This document shows positions 13,703 through 27,634 of a stretch of 64,000 nucleotides of DNA, piece after piece. The notes under the pieces were generated by a model. The model ran no database searches. It saw nothing but the letters and a program-made list of their open reading frames with translations, and was not told the origin of the DNA. The stretch spans positions 248,001 to 312,000 of the forward strand of contig NOWV01000058.1 of NCBI GenBank assembly GCA_003344405.1. The letters are read 5' to 3'. The stretch comes from Trichoplax sp. H2 (taxonomy: Eukaryota; Placozoa; Uniplacotomia; Trichoplacea). The position numbers and the translations under genes are program-made. The stretch's first letter is position 1. The number at the start of each line of letters is the position of its first letter.

Positions 13703-16700
13703 ATGGGGCTGTTTGAAGAGAATTTTTGGGTAAGAAACGATAGTATTTGTGGTGTTGATGATTGCTTGCATCACCTTGATTTTCGACCGAGGGCCTTGAG
13801 ATGGGGTTCCAATGGGGGGGTAGCTCAAGACTTGATTTTGCTTTCACTATGGCATGCCAATGGCCAACTATTTCTCCGTTCGTCTTTGCCTAGCCATGGC
13901 CAATCCACTTTAAATCAAGTCTTTTTCTACCCTTGTCCATGCTAGTCCAAGTCATGTTGTTCTCAAAGGGTTGAACAAGATGGAAAAGTGAAGGGGGGTT
14001 CGGCGATGAGCCATCATCAACGCATCGGGTAGGCAGGCAGGGGCAACCCCCAAAAATTGGATCCTATAGCATCGCGGTCATGGCGATCGGCATGGAGAAA
14101 AGGAACAACATTGCATCAACCTTGTTACTGTAGTCTAGACGATGAGCAATCGGCTTTCATCACCGTACATACTGGCCATTTTGATCCCAATATTACGACT
14201 ACGACGACTTGTAAAAATGCCACCGCTGATTCAACTTCAATCCGCTTTGGACAACAACGTTGTTTTGCCATCCATCATGCCATGGAGTATTGAATTGGGG
14301 GCAAGCTTGGCTTCCTTTGGCGATGATCATCTATTCAAGTCCGTCCACCTGTAAAACCAACACTATTCTACTAGCAATCAACGTCTTCATTTCACTCATG
14401 TTGAATGGTGCCAGTCATAGATCCGTCAGGGGATCATTCCCTTCAATTTTGCCACCATGATGTTGATTGATAGTCAAGAAAATCAAGACGCAGATCAGCC
14501 AGTTAGTTTAGTCCGCTGGATCCATGATGGCGTGGTGTCAAAGTAAAATAGAAAGGAAACGAATGATATCCATGGGTAAATCTCCTTCCAATTCCAGTAA
14601 CAGTCTATCATATAAACTAGTTTGATTTCAATCATTGCAATACTATACATGATCGAGCTACCATTGGGTCCTTGCTTTCAACGGTCCAGCCATCATCTTG
14701 ATAAACAAAATCAACTGGCAGACTTGTTCATCCTCTCATTTGACGCTATGGACGACAGTTGATGGCGTAAAAGGTAAAGAAAAATAATTCTTTCCCTTTT
14801 CAACCTTGCATCCAATTCAAGCAAGTGGATGCTAATTTCACCTTGACCACGATCCATACATAATCTGCTATCCAATCGTTTTTCTTTCATTTCATAGCCA
14901 TCATGTTGATTGAGTACTATAAACACGCCGGCTTGCTACTCCGCTCCATAGCCTCTACCTTAGTCGAAGATGAAGAGTCTTCTGAAATGGATATCGTCGG
15001 ATCCCTAGAACATGGATCGCCTCCTTTTCCATAAAGACAACAATTACTTTCTTGACAGACTAGCGATATGATGGCTAGTGGATCCCATTGATTGATATCC
15101 ATCTTCATTCCCCTTTGAACGAGAACGGATTCAATTCATTTCTCGCCATTTGTGTCATCATCAACATCATACGGTTTTAGTCAATTCAATCATTGCCCAT
15201 GATAGCAAAACAAATCCCCTTTACATGTCCATCAATCGATCTTTCTTCTACCATTGCCATCATCATCCCATACGTGAAGAAGGAAATTTCTCCTTTACTC
15301 CATCATCATCGACGATCCTGTTGGATGTATATCGGGCGATTCTTTTAGCAATCTCCTGATGGACGAGATGACGAGTAGAAAATTAAAAAATAGAAATGCC
15401 TCAACTGCTTGATCTGGCCATGGATAATTTTACTGCTTGATGGATCGACGATCCATTGGATGATTTTTCAGTCTTGTTGATGCTATCCTTGATGCCTATA
15501 TTACTTCATGTTGCTATAGCCCATTTGGTCGTTTAGTGATCCATTGAGTCAAATAGATCGACTGCTATTTTGCAATGTGATCTATGCTTCAAGTAGTCCA
15601 ACATGATTGTGTCATTGCTCGTTTTCGTCTTGCAATGGAGCGATCGCTAATACAAATTAGAGTTCGATCAAGACTTCTGAATGTTTGATAGCACTCAGCT
15701 TTCAACTAGGATCGATGGGATTCCTTCCTTGTTGCTCCCTTTTCCATGATGGTCAAACTTACTTCTTATTGAATACTGGATAGATTGATCAATCATCCAT
15801 GGAGTATCATCCAAATTTCCATCGGCCTTGTTCAAATCCACTGGCAATTTCGTTTTGAACCAGTTTTTGTAATTACATGTCAGCGAAAAATAACTTCATT
15901 CCTGGATGGACTACCCGATCGCCCTTACTATATAGTATCCTCAAAATTTTCATCAGCCCTGTTGATTCATCCTATAGTTTTGTCTTCAACAGCTTTTTGC
16001 AATCATCAGCCCTAAAATAGTCTACATCCATCAGAAGTAGCACCTTAATATGCTCCTGTGCTCTTATGGATTGCTGGATTGACCAAACGATTGCCCTTAT
16101 CAAGTAGTAGCGTGAAAATTTGCCATCAATCTCATTCAAACCTACAGCATTTAGTTTGGTCTTGATTGCTAAATTGACCAAGCAATCGCCCTTGTGGATT
16201 GACCAAACGGTCGCCCTTGTAAAGTAGTAGCCTGAAAATTTGCCATCAATCTCATTCAAACCTACAGCATTTAGTTTAGTCTTGATTGCTAAATTGATCA
16301 AGCAATCGCCCTTGTAAAGTAGCAGCATGAAAATTTGCCATCAATCTCATTCAAATCTACAGCATTTAGTTTGGTCTTGATTGCTAAATTGACCAAGCAA
16401 TCGCCCTTGTAAAGTAGCAGCATGAAAATTTGCCATCAATCTCATTCAAACCTTCAGTATTTAGTCTAGTCTTGAATTAGAATCTTTTGCCATCATGTCA
16501 ATCAATTTCTTATGAACATTAACTGTCAAATATAATCTTGATTATCTAGGGCGAAAAGTATGCTNNNNNNNNNNNNNNNNNNNNAAATAGTCTACATCCA
16601 TCAGAAGTAGCACCTTAATATGCTCCTGTGCTCTTATGGATTGCTGGATTGACCAAGCGATTGCCCTTGTCAAGTAGTAGCGTGAAAATTTGCCATCGAT

Positions 16701-19700
16701 CTCATTCAAACCTACAGCATTTAGTTTAGTCTTGATTGCTAACTGACCAAGCGATCGCCCTTGTAAAGTAGTAGCCTAAAAATTTGCCATCAATCTCATT
16801 CAAACCTACAGCATTTAGTTTGATCTTGATTGCTAAATTGACCAAGCAATCGCCCTTGTGGATTGATCAAACGGTCGCCCTTGTAAAAAGTAGCAGCATG
16901 AAAATTTGCCATCAATCCCAATTAAATCTACAGCATTTAGTTTAGTCTTGATTGCTAAATTGACCAAGCGATCGCCCTTGTAAAGTAGCAGCATGAAAAT
17001 TTGCCATCAATCTCATTCAAACCTACAGCATTTAGTTTGATCTTGATTGCTAAATTGACCAAGCAATCGCCCTTGTGGATGGACCAAAAGGTCGCCCTTG
17101 TAAAGTAGCAGCATGAAAATTTGCCATCAATCTCATTCAAACCTTCAGTATTTAGTCTGGTCTTGAATTAGAATCTTTTGCCATCATGTCAATCAATTTC
17201 TTATGAACATTAACTGTCAATTATAATCTTGATTATCTAGGGCGAAAAGTATGCTGGCTTTGATGTATTGTACAATAATATGAAACATTGCCGCAATGCC
17301 AATCAAGTATTTGGTGATTTCTTGAAGGAAATGTAAGTGCAAAAGGCAATAGAATACTAGAGACATTCGTTAGGAAAGCATTTTGCCCTGTTCTTGATTG
17401 ATTTTTAGACGATTCTACTACATTAGCATACACATCGTGTGCAATGACAATAAAAAATGTTGATCCTAGTACCAAAGTTATACAGGAATAGTGACATGGA
17501 CGTTCATTAGGATAGAATTTCACACTATTTGTGATTGATTCAATTTTATACTGTATCGTTGAATGCAATCCAAAGTTCATTAGAATACACATAGAGTGGG
17601 GAATAGGCCATTCGTTAGGAACGATTTTCAATTGACTCTGGATTAACTTGATACCATATCATTGGATACAAGCAAAATCAAGAAATCGATCCTAGTACTT
17701 TAGCTTAAATCATTTGTCCATTTTGCTTTTGTCATCGACAAATTGTTGTCTGGCATTAATCTACTTGTTATGGCTTAGTCATGTATTGAATTCAGTCATC
17801 ATCTTGTCTATTTACATTAGTGTATTAACTTGAATATCAAGTTGAAAGATTTTCTCTTTCTCTTGATCAACGATTACCAATGCTCTTGACAACATGATTG
17901 TTTCCCCATACTGATTAGCGCGTAGGCAAATGGCCTTTCCTTTGCTCTACCACGCTCAACCATCGATTACTTAACATGGAATAATCCATGGCTAAACAGT
18001 TGTTGACATCTCGCTTGATTTTCAACTCAGTGTCGGTGCTATTTTTCACTCTAAGCAGCCTCGAGTACAGCGAAACGAGGATGGATTTCATCGTCTACTT
18101 TTCGCATGTCGACTTTCTTCCACTCAATGCAGTCGCCAGCAAAGCGAAACACTGACCGATTTCGTCGTCTACTTTTTTATTCAATGTCGACTTTCTTTCA
18201 CTCAATGTAGTCTCCAGCGAAGCCAAAATACGGACTGGTTTTTGTTGTCTACTTTTCCATTTACATTGTCGACAGTGTTTGATCTACTAAATGCAGTCTC
18301 CAGCGCTACCAAACAGTAGTTGATGTCATGATCTACTTTACAATTCCATGTCGATCTGAATAATTCAAGTCTGTCGATCAATGACAGGGCAACGTTTTCT
18401 ATTTCATATTGATTTCTTGCTGTGTTGTACAATAAAAATATTGACATTTGCATTGAATTACGATTGACAAGATTGTCTTTTCTAGCCCCGTATCCAAGTC
18501 AAAATAATAGCCAACTTTCTCTACATTAATTACTAAATGGCCGAGAAAAATTAACCAATTTTCTCACCTAACTGAAATTATGATTGAATTGAATTGATTT
18601 TTTTTTTCTCACTTTTTTGGGGGTCGCTATCGTCTGCTAGATCCGTTGCTGAAGACACTTTTGCTAAGGCATTGATGAAAGTGGCTAAAAATTATGCAAA
18701 TCATAATGCTTTAGGGTAAGTCTTGCTAAAGTGTAAAAAAATTATCCTGCTTATCGGTGAATCAAGATGGAAAGACCCATGATCCCACTATTCCTGGCTC
18801 ACACGATTATAATATTGTTGGATTCATAAATTTAAACTATCCACTACATCTATTTACTTGTTCATTTTACTTGGATTGAGTAGTAAATGAGTTCATGAAT
18901 AGAATCTTTGCAAAGATGAGCCAATTGGATGGCAAAAAAATTCATTTGAATCTTAAAGATGACAAGTAATATGGCTGCGCTTTGTGGAAGGAAAAACGTA
19001 GGCTTTCGCCTACTGAATGGGCCATCCTATCCTAGCTTAGTAATATGGCAAATTTTTCGCTGGATCTTTTTTACCTTGACGTTATTACAATCATATTTCC
19101 CTTTCCATTACTTCCCTACGCTGATGATTTTTCCCTTAGCAGACTACGCGCCTTTCTGTGCTCTTATTTTCCATAAATTGGACTCAAACCCTGCAACATA
19201 ATAAATTTATTAGCTAGTACCTATATCTAGATAATGATTATTTTTTCCATCAATCTTCTCCAACTCTGCAGCCATTAACAATTCAAGAGTTCATACAGTA
19301 GGATCAATCCACCGATAATGCTATTTTTTCAATCAAAATTATAGAACTTTTCAACCTGTCTTCAACTACATACGCAAAAGCACCGAAAACGTATCCAATT
19401 TATATCAAGAAGATGCTAGAAAAATGCAAGATTTAATCAAGGATATTATAAAATGTGGTGAAACTTTAAAAGAAAAATATAAACTAGTAAGTTGTGCAGA
19501 AATCTTTCGAAATTTTACCACCTAGATACTAAATAGAGTAGACACTACAACATCATGGCGGTAGGTATCACAATCAATCGAGTTATTAGCGGCAACGAAG
19601 GATACCTACTGTAGGCCTTTAGTGTGTGTGCCTTTTTGCAACATAAATTCTTACTCCTGTTAAAGAAATCATGTAGTAATGTACCCCTATCAAATAGTCC

Positions 19701-22700
19701 AAACTGAATAAGATTAGAGCAATTCCATCGCGACGATAAACCGTGATCTAACAGTACCTCCATCTTGACCTAGGCGAAAGACTCAGTTGCAAACACAGCT
19801 GATGATGTTCAAACATTGCAAATTTTAAGTGCAAACATATACAAGGTACAATTTTTTCCAGAATATTATTAAATTGATCATTCGGAGATTTCCATGTTAT
19901 ACTTACCCTCAAATTGGATGTCTGATTTGATATTAAAAAAACTTGTATTATACAGGCTAGAGATATCTATCATGGACGCGAAAGCGAAGTTGAAAGACTA
20001 CGCAGAGAGAATGCTACCACCAAAGATATCGATAAGGTTTATAAATTATATAGACGCCAAGGCTGTCTTTGATTAAGCCAACCATCTGATCTGCTATATA
20101 GCGATATCCTCGATATTCTATTATCTAAATTACATTCATTTTTTCCATAGATGCTTTCAAAGGCAAAGAAAGCAAGTAAGTATAGTCTTTCCTTAATAGT
20201 ATCGTAGACTACCTCACACTTTGCCATGAATCTTACTAAACTTGGCCACCTTTAATAACACGTCTTGCCTTAGGTGACGATTATAAGAATGCATTGGATA
20301 AGTTTCCACCAGCTCGTAAAAATTTTATAACAAAGTTTACAAAAAGTTGTGGTGTAAGTAGTAGGAGGAGATAATGTTGCTTTTTTATTTTGGCCATTTC
20401 GTTTCTTGATACATCTCGGCATCAGTTTTTGTAGTCTACTAGGTAATATATTAAGTCCTTGCCCCTTCTCCTTTTTGTAGGTATTTCATTCCCATGAAAC
20501 TTTTCATTTAGAAAGAATGGCAACTTTGGTCAAAAAATTTGTAGAATTACAATCTTATTTTACTTCAGTTGTTCAGAAAGTTAGTCTAATCACTTTAGCT
20601 GATGAAATTTATATTATCATTGATAATGAACTAGACTTTATTCAAAATGGATAAATTCTTACTGGTTTTCAATGTACCTATTTATTTGCTATAGGAAAAT
20701 GATAGATTAACTAAAGAATTAACTTCGATGAGAACGGAAAATCTTCTACAAATTTTCGTTGATAGCAAGGGCACTGGAAATGATATCCCAGGTAACTTAA
20801 ATTGAGAATAGCCAACTCTTTTTTATTTAAAAATTAACCACAATCCTGATTCATCTTGTGTTTCAGTTGATATCCCATTCGAAAGTTACAAAGATAAACC
20901 TCATGAAGATAGCGTGCACGACTATAACCGGTCACATTCCAAAGAACCAACGAAGGATGATAGCAAAAGTAAAATTAAGAATGAAAAATAGTACTGTATT
21001 TACGTTTTTAATTTTGCTCTCTCATTCTAAATTTTGGCATATTGTTCAATAAAGGTCATCTGTTTAAACTCAATTTTAAAACGAAAAAGAAGAAGGTAGA
21101 TAGGTATGGTATCCGTAGTAAATAGGATTTTTCCTGTATGTACTAGAAATCTTCATTTCTTTGATTTTTATTTTGCCGTTCATATACAGAGACTCTACAA
21201 ACGACAATTTGTCAAATAGTGCTAACGATCAAGATGAGGTATAGTTGTCTCGAAATATTAGATAATAGGATATCTAGATATATTGGGTATTACGGTACGT
21301 CACTATTGGACATAACTTTACATTAAAACATTACAAATTTCTATATCTCAAGGTTACAACACCAGCACCTGTTGTAGACGAAGAAGGATATTCTATTAGA
21401 CCAGACGATATTTTTGATCGCGGCGCAATCCATATCCGTGTATAATTGATTATATGTATTTTGAAAGAATGTTCAACCTAATACAATATACTACTATATG
21501 CATACGCGTATATATACTGTACACGTTTACGTATACATATACCTATACATATGCTCGAGTCGAGGTTGAATACAAATTGTTTGTAGCTTTTCTTCCTTAA
21601 CCTAATTCACAAAAGGCAGCCGTTCAAGATAGCGATTCCTCCTCTGATGATGGTAAGATAAAAATTTGTATAATGCTAACTTACAGTACAATCATAAAGT
21701 GCTACGCTCGATAAAGAATATGCTATGTAAAACATAATTATAACAGAAGATGACAAGAAGAAAATTCATGTTAAGATAAAGCCTGTGTCAGGCGGTCAAA
21801 CCAAAAGTCAAGTATCTGTTGACCAACTTAGGGCTATTGGTAGTTCTCTATCATTATCATCAGGAGTAAGCACTTTGCCATTTGAACTTTGTAGATTATG
21901 CTCTTGCTGTTCTTGATAAACGTTTAGACAACAATTTCTTAATTATTGATACATAGGTCCGAGCTGTAAAATCACCAGGTGGTAGTGCAGGTACCCAGAA
22001 TATTATTTTAAATATTCATGTACTACAGTACATAATGACTCGATAAAATATAAAATGTTGTTTGAAATAACATCATAAAAAGCGTTGTAGCAAACATGTT
22101 GATACATCTGTATTATATTCTCTTAGCATGTAGTACGAATTCGACACCAGTTTCAGAAAAGAGAAATCTGTGAGCATACTATTTGGATTTATTTTGTGTA
22201 TTCACACATAGATGTATAATTATTGACTCTTTTTATCTATAGATCAAATCTACTTATGCTAGATGAAGATGATACTGATAATTCTCCGTCTTTACTGGCC
22301 GGTACTAAGATTGGATTACGTAAGTTTGTAAAATAATCAGTTGTTTTATCACCAATTGTCTCATCGCTTGTTTACTTTATCATTATTTAGCAAAGAGAAA
22401 AAGTGTAGATTCAACAGCAAAAATTGAAATTTCACCGCCAAGCGTAAGTAATATACTTTCCTCTTATTAGCAGATGTGTTTAGTTTATTGAAATACTTGA
22501 TATTTGGTCTCAAAATTGAAGTATTATAATTATTTTACAGGATGTAAAGAAAGCAACTATCCTCAATAGTGTTTCTTCACCATCTGAAAACCCTCCTCCT
22601 CTACCTCCAAAAGCGAAAGATCGGAATTCTATAAATGGGCCGTTATTTATTGCAGGACCAACTTCGCCAACTTTGGATAAATTACCTCCACCACTGATGG

Positions 22701-24296
22701 CATCCAATGTTAGAAGCTCTACTATTTCTATTACCCCTTCTGGAACAATTCAGTCTATACCACGATCGACTAGTGATGACCGAGGCCCAAGGAATGAAGG
22801 TTCCTCCCCATCCCTTTCTCTAAAGACCTTATCAACCGCTATTTCAGCAACTAGAAGTGCCTCCATGCCCGCTAGGACAGAAAAATCAGCTATTATTGCT
22901 GTTGCCCTTACTGAAGTTGTTAATGCATGTTTCAAACCTGATGATAGGCAAGTTACGAAATGATAAATGACAGTGTCATGCTAATTTTATTATATTAATA
23001 GTAAATTTTATAATACTTAATCAACTATTCATACGCGTATATATCAATATATATATAATTATAGTTGTCTAGTAAAGATAACTGGAGAAATGAAGATATC
23101 CTTTCCAACGCAAAGTTTAAAGTTGTTTCATGACAACCCAAATTATCCGGCGTTAAAGTTAAGGCTAACTGGCTCGAAAAATCTAGAACAAGTAGCCCTT
23201 AATAATCTATTTGTTACTAGGTATGTACAGTACTGTAGAAATTAATGCAAAGCCCATTATGATAAGACCAGAAGAAAACGTGTGATAACTACTGTTCATG
23301 CTGGCCATTGTTTTCATAATTCTCAGTTCTAGCCAACTTACTGATGCTGATTACCGGATCGATTTTAAAATGTCCGATCTGGTTACCCACCTAAGTCAAC
23401 AATCTGAACAATCATCTATGTATCATAATGTAGATGTACTAAAATATCAAGTATGTCATATAAACTGAAATTGCTGTAAATTTACAGTTTATGATGTGAA
23501 TGCTATTCCGTTGCTTTTGGCTGTGATAATTAAAGCTACTAGAACTGAATTTTTAAATTAAATTCACTCTTAGGTAAAGTCAGACGGACCGAAAAGTACA
23601 CCCTTGAAATTACGTGGAGAATGGAAGTGCGAACCTCAATCTACTGATGTATCGATAGAATATACATATAATGCGGATGCTTTATCGTCAGCAATTCCTT
23701 TGGCAAATGTCAATTTTATTGCCCCAGTCGATGGAGGCGTAACAAATCATCAGATGAATCAGGAAGCTACCTGGTCAGCATATAATTCCATTGACCCAAT
23801 ACACTAGATTTGATTTCGTTCAGCACAAATATATTTTATACAGTTATTAATGAAATGGTGTTTTGATTTACGTGTTTAGGAATAAAGAACTAGATAGAGC
23901 TTTGTGGAAATTAACTAGAATTGAAAATAGTAATAGCGGTAATAGTAAATCAATTAGCCATACACTAATCGGCCTTGATATTTATTTAACATGCCTTGAC
24001 GTTCCTATTGATTTCATTATTAGGATCTAAAATCGAAGGACACTTTGATCTCAGTTCTGGACCTACCAAGTCCAAAAGAGTAGCTGTAAAATTTTCTTGC
24101 CCAGGTAGCACACTCTCCGGTTTAGATATATCTCTCGCTGATGTAAAAGGCTATAAGATTTCATTTGTTAAGAAACAAATCACTGCAGGTACAAGCTACT
24201 ATTTTGTATCATTGTAATTGCAATCAACTCACTGCTTATACTATAAATTTTTTGTATTTTAATTATATAGGAAAGTATTTCGTAGATGGGGAATAA
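13703..24296 (+). CDS. FCHO2: FCHO1/FCHO2 homologue: F-BAR and mu-homology endocytic adaptor
   Basis: Exons: 13703-13729 (ATG; MGLFEENFW), [one missing], 18641-18715, 19345-19486, 19774-19845, 19956-20036, 20151-20175, 20274-20353, 20481-20579, 20695-20791, 20867-20968, [one unresolved], 21190-21238, 21353-21437, 21620-21652, 21747-21865, 21957-21990, 22127-22169, 22243-22319, 22391-22443, 22541-22947, 23065-23220, 23327-23450, 23574-23773, 23880-23938, 24024-24188, 24271-24296. About 810 residues are resolved, close to human FCHO2. The N-terminal third is the membrane-bending F-BAR helix bundle, ending NLLQIFVDSKGTG. The middle is a Ser/Pro-rich linker with DEEGYSIRPDD, which in FCHO proteins activates AP-2. 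The last third is the mu-homology domain, with VALTEVVNACFKPDD, VDGGVTN and GSTLSGLDISL. Family role: early organiser of clathrin-coated pits at the plasma membrane. An exon of about 40 residues after the first was not found in the gapped first intron. Confidence 0.95.
16020..17160. repeat. 95-120-base tandem repeat interrupted by an assembly gap
   Basis: The unit contains CTTGATTGCTAAATTGACC, then CAATCGCCCTTGT, then ATGAAAATTTGCCATCAAT and ends near CAGCATTTAGTTTGGT. Some units carry an extra short block with AAACGGTCGCCCTTGT, which accounts for the 95 versus 120 base forms. Units occur on both sides of the N run. Minus-strand open frames at 15972-16328 and 16955-17140 are rereads of the repeat. 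Confidence 0.9.
16565..16584. other. Assembly gap (20 N)
   Basis: Twenty Ns inside the 95-120-base repeat array. The sequence on the two sides is duplicated: 16015-16564 matches 16585-17255 almost throughout, with the second copy about 121 bases longer. This looks like one locus placed twice rather than a true unsequenced interval. Confidence 0.95.
18025..18360. repeat. About 75-85-base degenerate tandem repeat
   Basis: Variants of TCTACTTTT followed by ATGTCGACTTTC and CAATGCAGTCTCCAGCG recur near 18095, 18170, 18248 and 18333, with a partial unit upstream. The array lies at the 3' end of the large FCHO intron. It is diverged and non-coding. Confidence 0.7.
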
Positions 24297-26662
24297 TAGA
24301 AATTTGTTGCTTTACGTAAAAGCTGTTTTTAAGTTAATTACTTTAGACTATTAAATTTTAGCACTTAAAAATAATAGACATCGTTACGCGGACGTTTTGA
24401 TCGGGCTCGTATTTCCTTTAAATTTTATCAAAACAGAGTGCGATGGGGTTGACTGTAAATTTCACAATTTGTATGTAACGTATCAGTTTTGGTTGATTAA
24501 GCTAAAGTTATTGAATATTTTATCTTATCAAGATTTAGTTTTTATCTATAGTATAATATTCTATTGAATTAAAACTTATTTTGGGTCGATTTGCAAGAGT
24601 CAATGTATAATGGGATAATAATTCTAATTATCAAAAAGGACAAATAGATCAGGTAACAATAATTAATTATAATTTCCACGATATAACTTTTCCAGATGCA
24701 TGTAGCCTTGGCAAATTGTTAGATATCTTTAAGTGTTCATACAAAATCACAGTATTACCAATTTGTAATCATGCTTAATCCTTGAAGTATACAATAATCT
24801 AAACTAAATATACTTATGATCCTTCATTCTTTTATAAACTTTAAATGTTCTGCTGGCGCAGGATGCTAAGCTTATACGAATATAAATGATATTTAGACTT
24901 CACGGTTTTATTATGATTGTCATGGTTGTGTTATTCCAATATGACCTTAATTTAGGGTAGCATAAAATACTCATTGAAATGATAAAATGAGAACTGATTA
25001 AGTCTAAGTAAATACTGTACTGGAGTGAAATAGTACTATGAATGTATAACGATATTTTTATCTCTATTTAAAAATATCTACTTAACATCTTGTCAATACG
25101 AATCTATGTTCCAATTGTATGATTGATATCTTATTTGTGCATTCACTTTGAGGAAAAATTCTCTAATTTCACGGTACTAATTCTACTACAGCTACAATAT
25201 ATATAGCGCCAGCAAATATCTACTGGCAGACAAAAATAGAGCACTTCTAAACCGTATTATTGAATTTCTTGTATTGTGTGTTCATTTTCATTTTCTTTTT
25301 TTGTTACATTATGTACCACGTCTATATGCGTCACTGTTGTAGTGACCATTAAGTAATACGGTAAAGTAAGTTGCTTACAAAATTTTTTGCATGTTACATT
25401 AACTATTGATGCAATTAGAACACTACCATATAATGTTATTGCACTGTAATAAATCTATTATCCTTCTGTCTAAACTGAACTGCAACGTTTGATATTCTAA
25501 AACTAATAGAGCTCTAGGATTGCATCATGTAGCTTGGCATAAATTATTATGTAATTGCGGATGAATAATTCAACTCTTGTTGTGAAAATTTCTCATCAAA
25601 TATACGCATGCAGTCTACGACAAAAATTACTGTAATTAATGATATACTCGTATAGATGCTCCTGGCAATGGATGCTTCTACAATAAGTAACCATGTATTA
25701 AGTAAGTAATATTACCGGATGTTTTTGTTGCTTTCTAACCTTTCAGTAGTCAGAATGAATCTCTAATTGATAGTACGCCCTTATACTTGAGAGTGCAAGA
25801 CTTAAAAAAAGTATTTTATACCTTATAACACGCGTATACGCGTATCTTGTTATAAATAGTGTGTGATAGTAATTTGTTGTTGGTAAAATAATTTACAAAT
25901 TAATCAGACGAACACCATTGACGCAGCAACATGCAGCAGGCAGTTGATGACTATATGATTCATTCGATAAAACTTTTCTTAACTTTATTAAACTTGACTA
26001 ATATTCGTGTATGTGCACTAATAAAACGAAATTGCAACAGAGAATTATTTGTATTTGTGTTGAAAGAGATTTTTTTATTGTTTTCTCTTGAACTTCATAA
26101 TTGTGAACGATGCCAGTTCAAGATCCTGACCATATGTTTCTTTATTATTATTATTAGTACGACATGATATATCCACACTGACTTAATATAATTAAAACAT
26201 TGTATAGCTGCAAATTTCATTTGCAGCAACAGGTATTCAATGCATTATCGTCATTCTTTTAATTATTTTTAAATCGATCTACATAATGAAATTACTGAAG
26301 TACCATACCTAGAAATGGTTTGCATTTTATTTGACTAATATCTACGTTGAAGTTTTCTATAAGCTAAAATATAGTTTTCAAAAATGATCATCGATAATAA
26401 TTAAAAATAAAAATTTTAAAGTTATGATTTAGTCAAATCAACAACACATACAGCCAATATAATTTATATTTTACAAAACGGAATTATTTCATCATTACAA
26501 TTTTGATGTGATTTTTCATTAAGTCAAAGATAAGTTTTCAACTTAAATAATTAATAAAAAACATTATTATCGCTGGTTATCTATGTATTGATATAGTACT
26601 TTATGCTAGAGTGTAAATGTATATATATATATATTATTATAACATATATATATGTATATATG

Positions 26663-26695
<33 letters not shown>

Positions 26696-27634
26696 CTATA
26701 CGAGTATGTAAATATATTGAATAAAAACGAGATTTTCACAGCACAGCTGGTTAATAATATATATGGCAAATGTTAGAAAACAAGCATTTGATATTTTTGT
26801 TAAGAATAAGTCGAGATAACATTATCGTTACGGTATATGTGAATAGGATCTAACAGAGAATACTGCAAGATCGAAGCAAAATTAACCACAAGAATTAATA
26901 CTAAACATCCTGTAACTTATACGTATCATAAAGAGTGGTTGTAAACTTCATTTTTACTCCTGTTAAAACTCTTGTAAAAAGTTAAAATTATTGCTATATT
27001 ACAGCAGCAACTAATCTATCGCCCGTATAAAAAAGCTGATATCTAATATTGATGTAATTGTTGTTAAAGGCTCTAGCAATAGCTATCAATTATATTCTAG
27101 GGATTAAATGCATTCTACTGTACTCGGATATTTTCTCGATGATATCGAAGAATATCCTCTTTACTAACCAACAATAACTAGACGTACGCGCTGCGAACTG
27201 AGCTAAGGTGGAATTTAAATTGCACTACAGCATAGCAACTTCAAATTCAAGCAACATTAAGGATTGAAAATAATAAACTAATATGAAAAAATTTTGACAA
27301 TAGAAGTATTTAAATGTACAATAATGACTGTAGTAGATCGCACAACGATATCACCTACAAGAGTTTAAGAAATAATGTCCAAGTTTACGATTTCTTTGCT
27401 AACGTATACAAAGTGAGTATAGAGTAGAGTTAGTATAATGGTAAAGAGAAACGGTTGGCAAGAAAAAGAATTGCTAAAGATGACCGTGACAAGCAAGCTA
27501 GTCGGTGTTCCTACACTCGTAGGGTAATACAGTATAATATTATAATTTTTTTTTGTAGTCGATGGCTGCACAGAAAGACCATATCCAATTGCTCTCCTAC
27601 TCTCCAATGATTGTTTATGCCAAGTCATCATGCT
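24297..27634. other. Intergenic stretch between convergent FCHO and ZNF367 genes
   Basis: AT-rich, low in coding signal, and flanked by two stop codons, so both 3' UTRs fall here. Open frames such as 25931-26167 (+) and 27365-27631 (-) have no domain resemblance and no paired splice sites. A TA-rich microsatellite at about 26610-26700 is the only clear structure. Confidence 0.6.
26610..26700. repeat. TA/TATG microsatellite
   Basis: About 90 bases built almost only of TA steps with interspersed TATG and TACATA units. Simple-sequence DNA; the minus-strand open frame across it (26581-26769) encodes a Tyr/Ile run and is not a gene. Confidence 0.9.

Larger units (their letters stand above)
13730..18640. 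other. Large repeat-filled first intron of the FCHO gene
   Basis: The donor after exon 1 is GTAAGA at 13730; the next recognised exon starts at 18641. Bases 13730-15960 are somewhat GC-richer than the genome background, with many short open frames in all frames but no recognisable protein. A long stretch of related 95-120-base repeats, a 20-N gap and an 80-base repeat family follow. By family comparison, one exon encoding about 40 F-BAR residues should lie here; it was not visible and may be lost in the gap or misassembled. Confidence 0.6.

Noticed and set aside
13556-13847. Two overlapping minus-strand open frames opposite FCHO exon 1
   Set aside because: They are antisense shadows of exon 1 and its flanks and have no recognisable product.
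13821-13850. tRNA-like start (GGTAGCTCAAGAC)
   Set aside because: No matching acceptor stem, anticodon arm or T-arm follows; no convincing tRNA was seen anywhere in the window.
11145-17160. CRISPR-like array
   Set aside because: Repeats are long (95-149 bases), contiguous and without unique spacers; they are eukaryotic satellites.
17233-17631. 132-residue minus-strand open frame
   Set aside because: It begins at the edge of the repeat array in the FCHO intron, matches nothing known, and its DNA contains short repeated blocks (TTCGTTAGGA-like); probably a chance frame.
25931-26167. 78-residue plus-strand open frame
   Set aside because: Hydrophobic residues reflect T-rich DNA; no signal, motif or splice context supports a gene.
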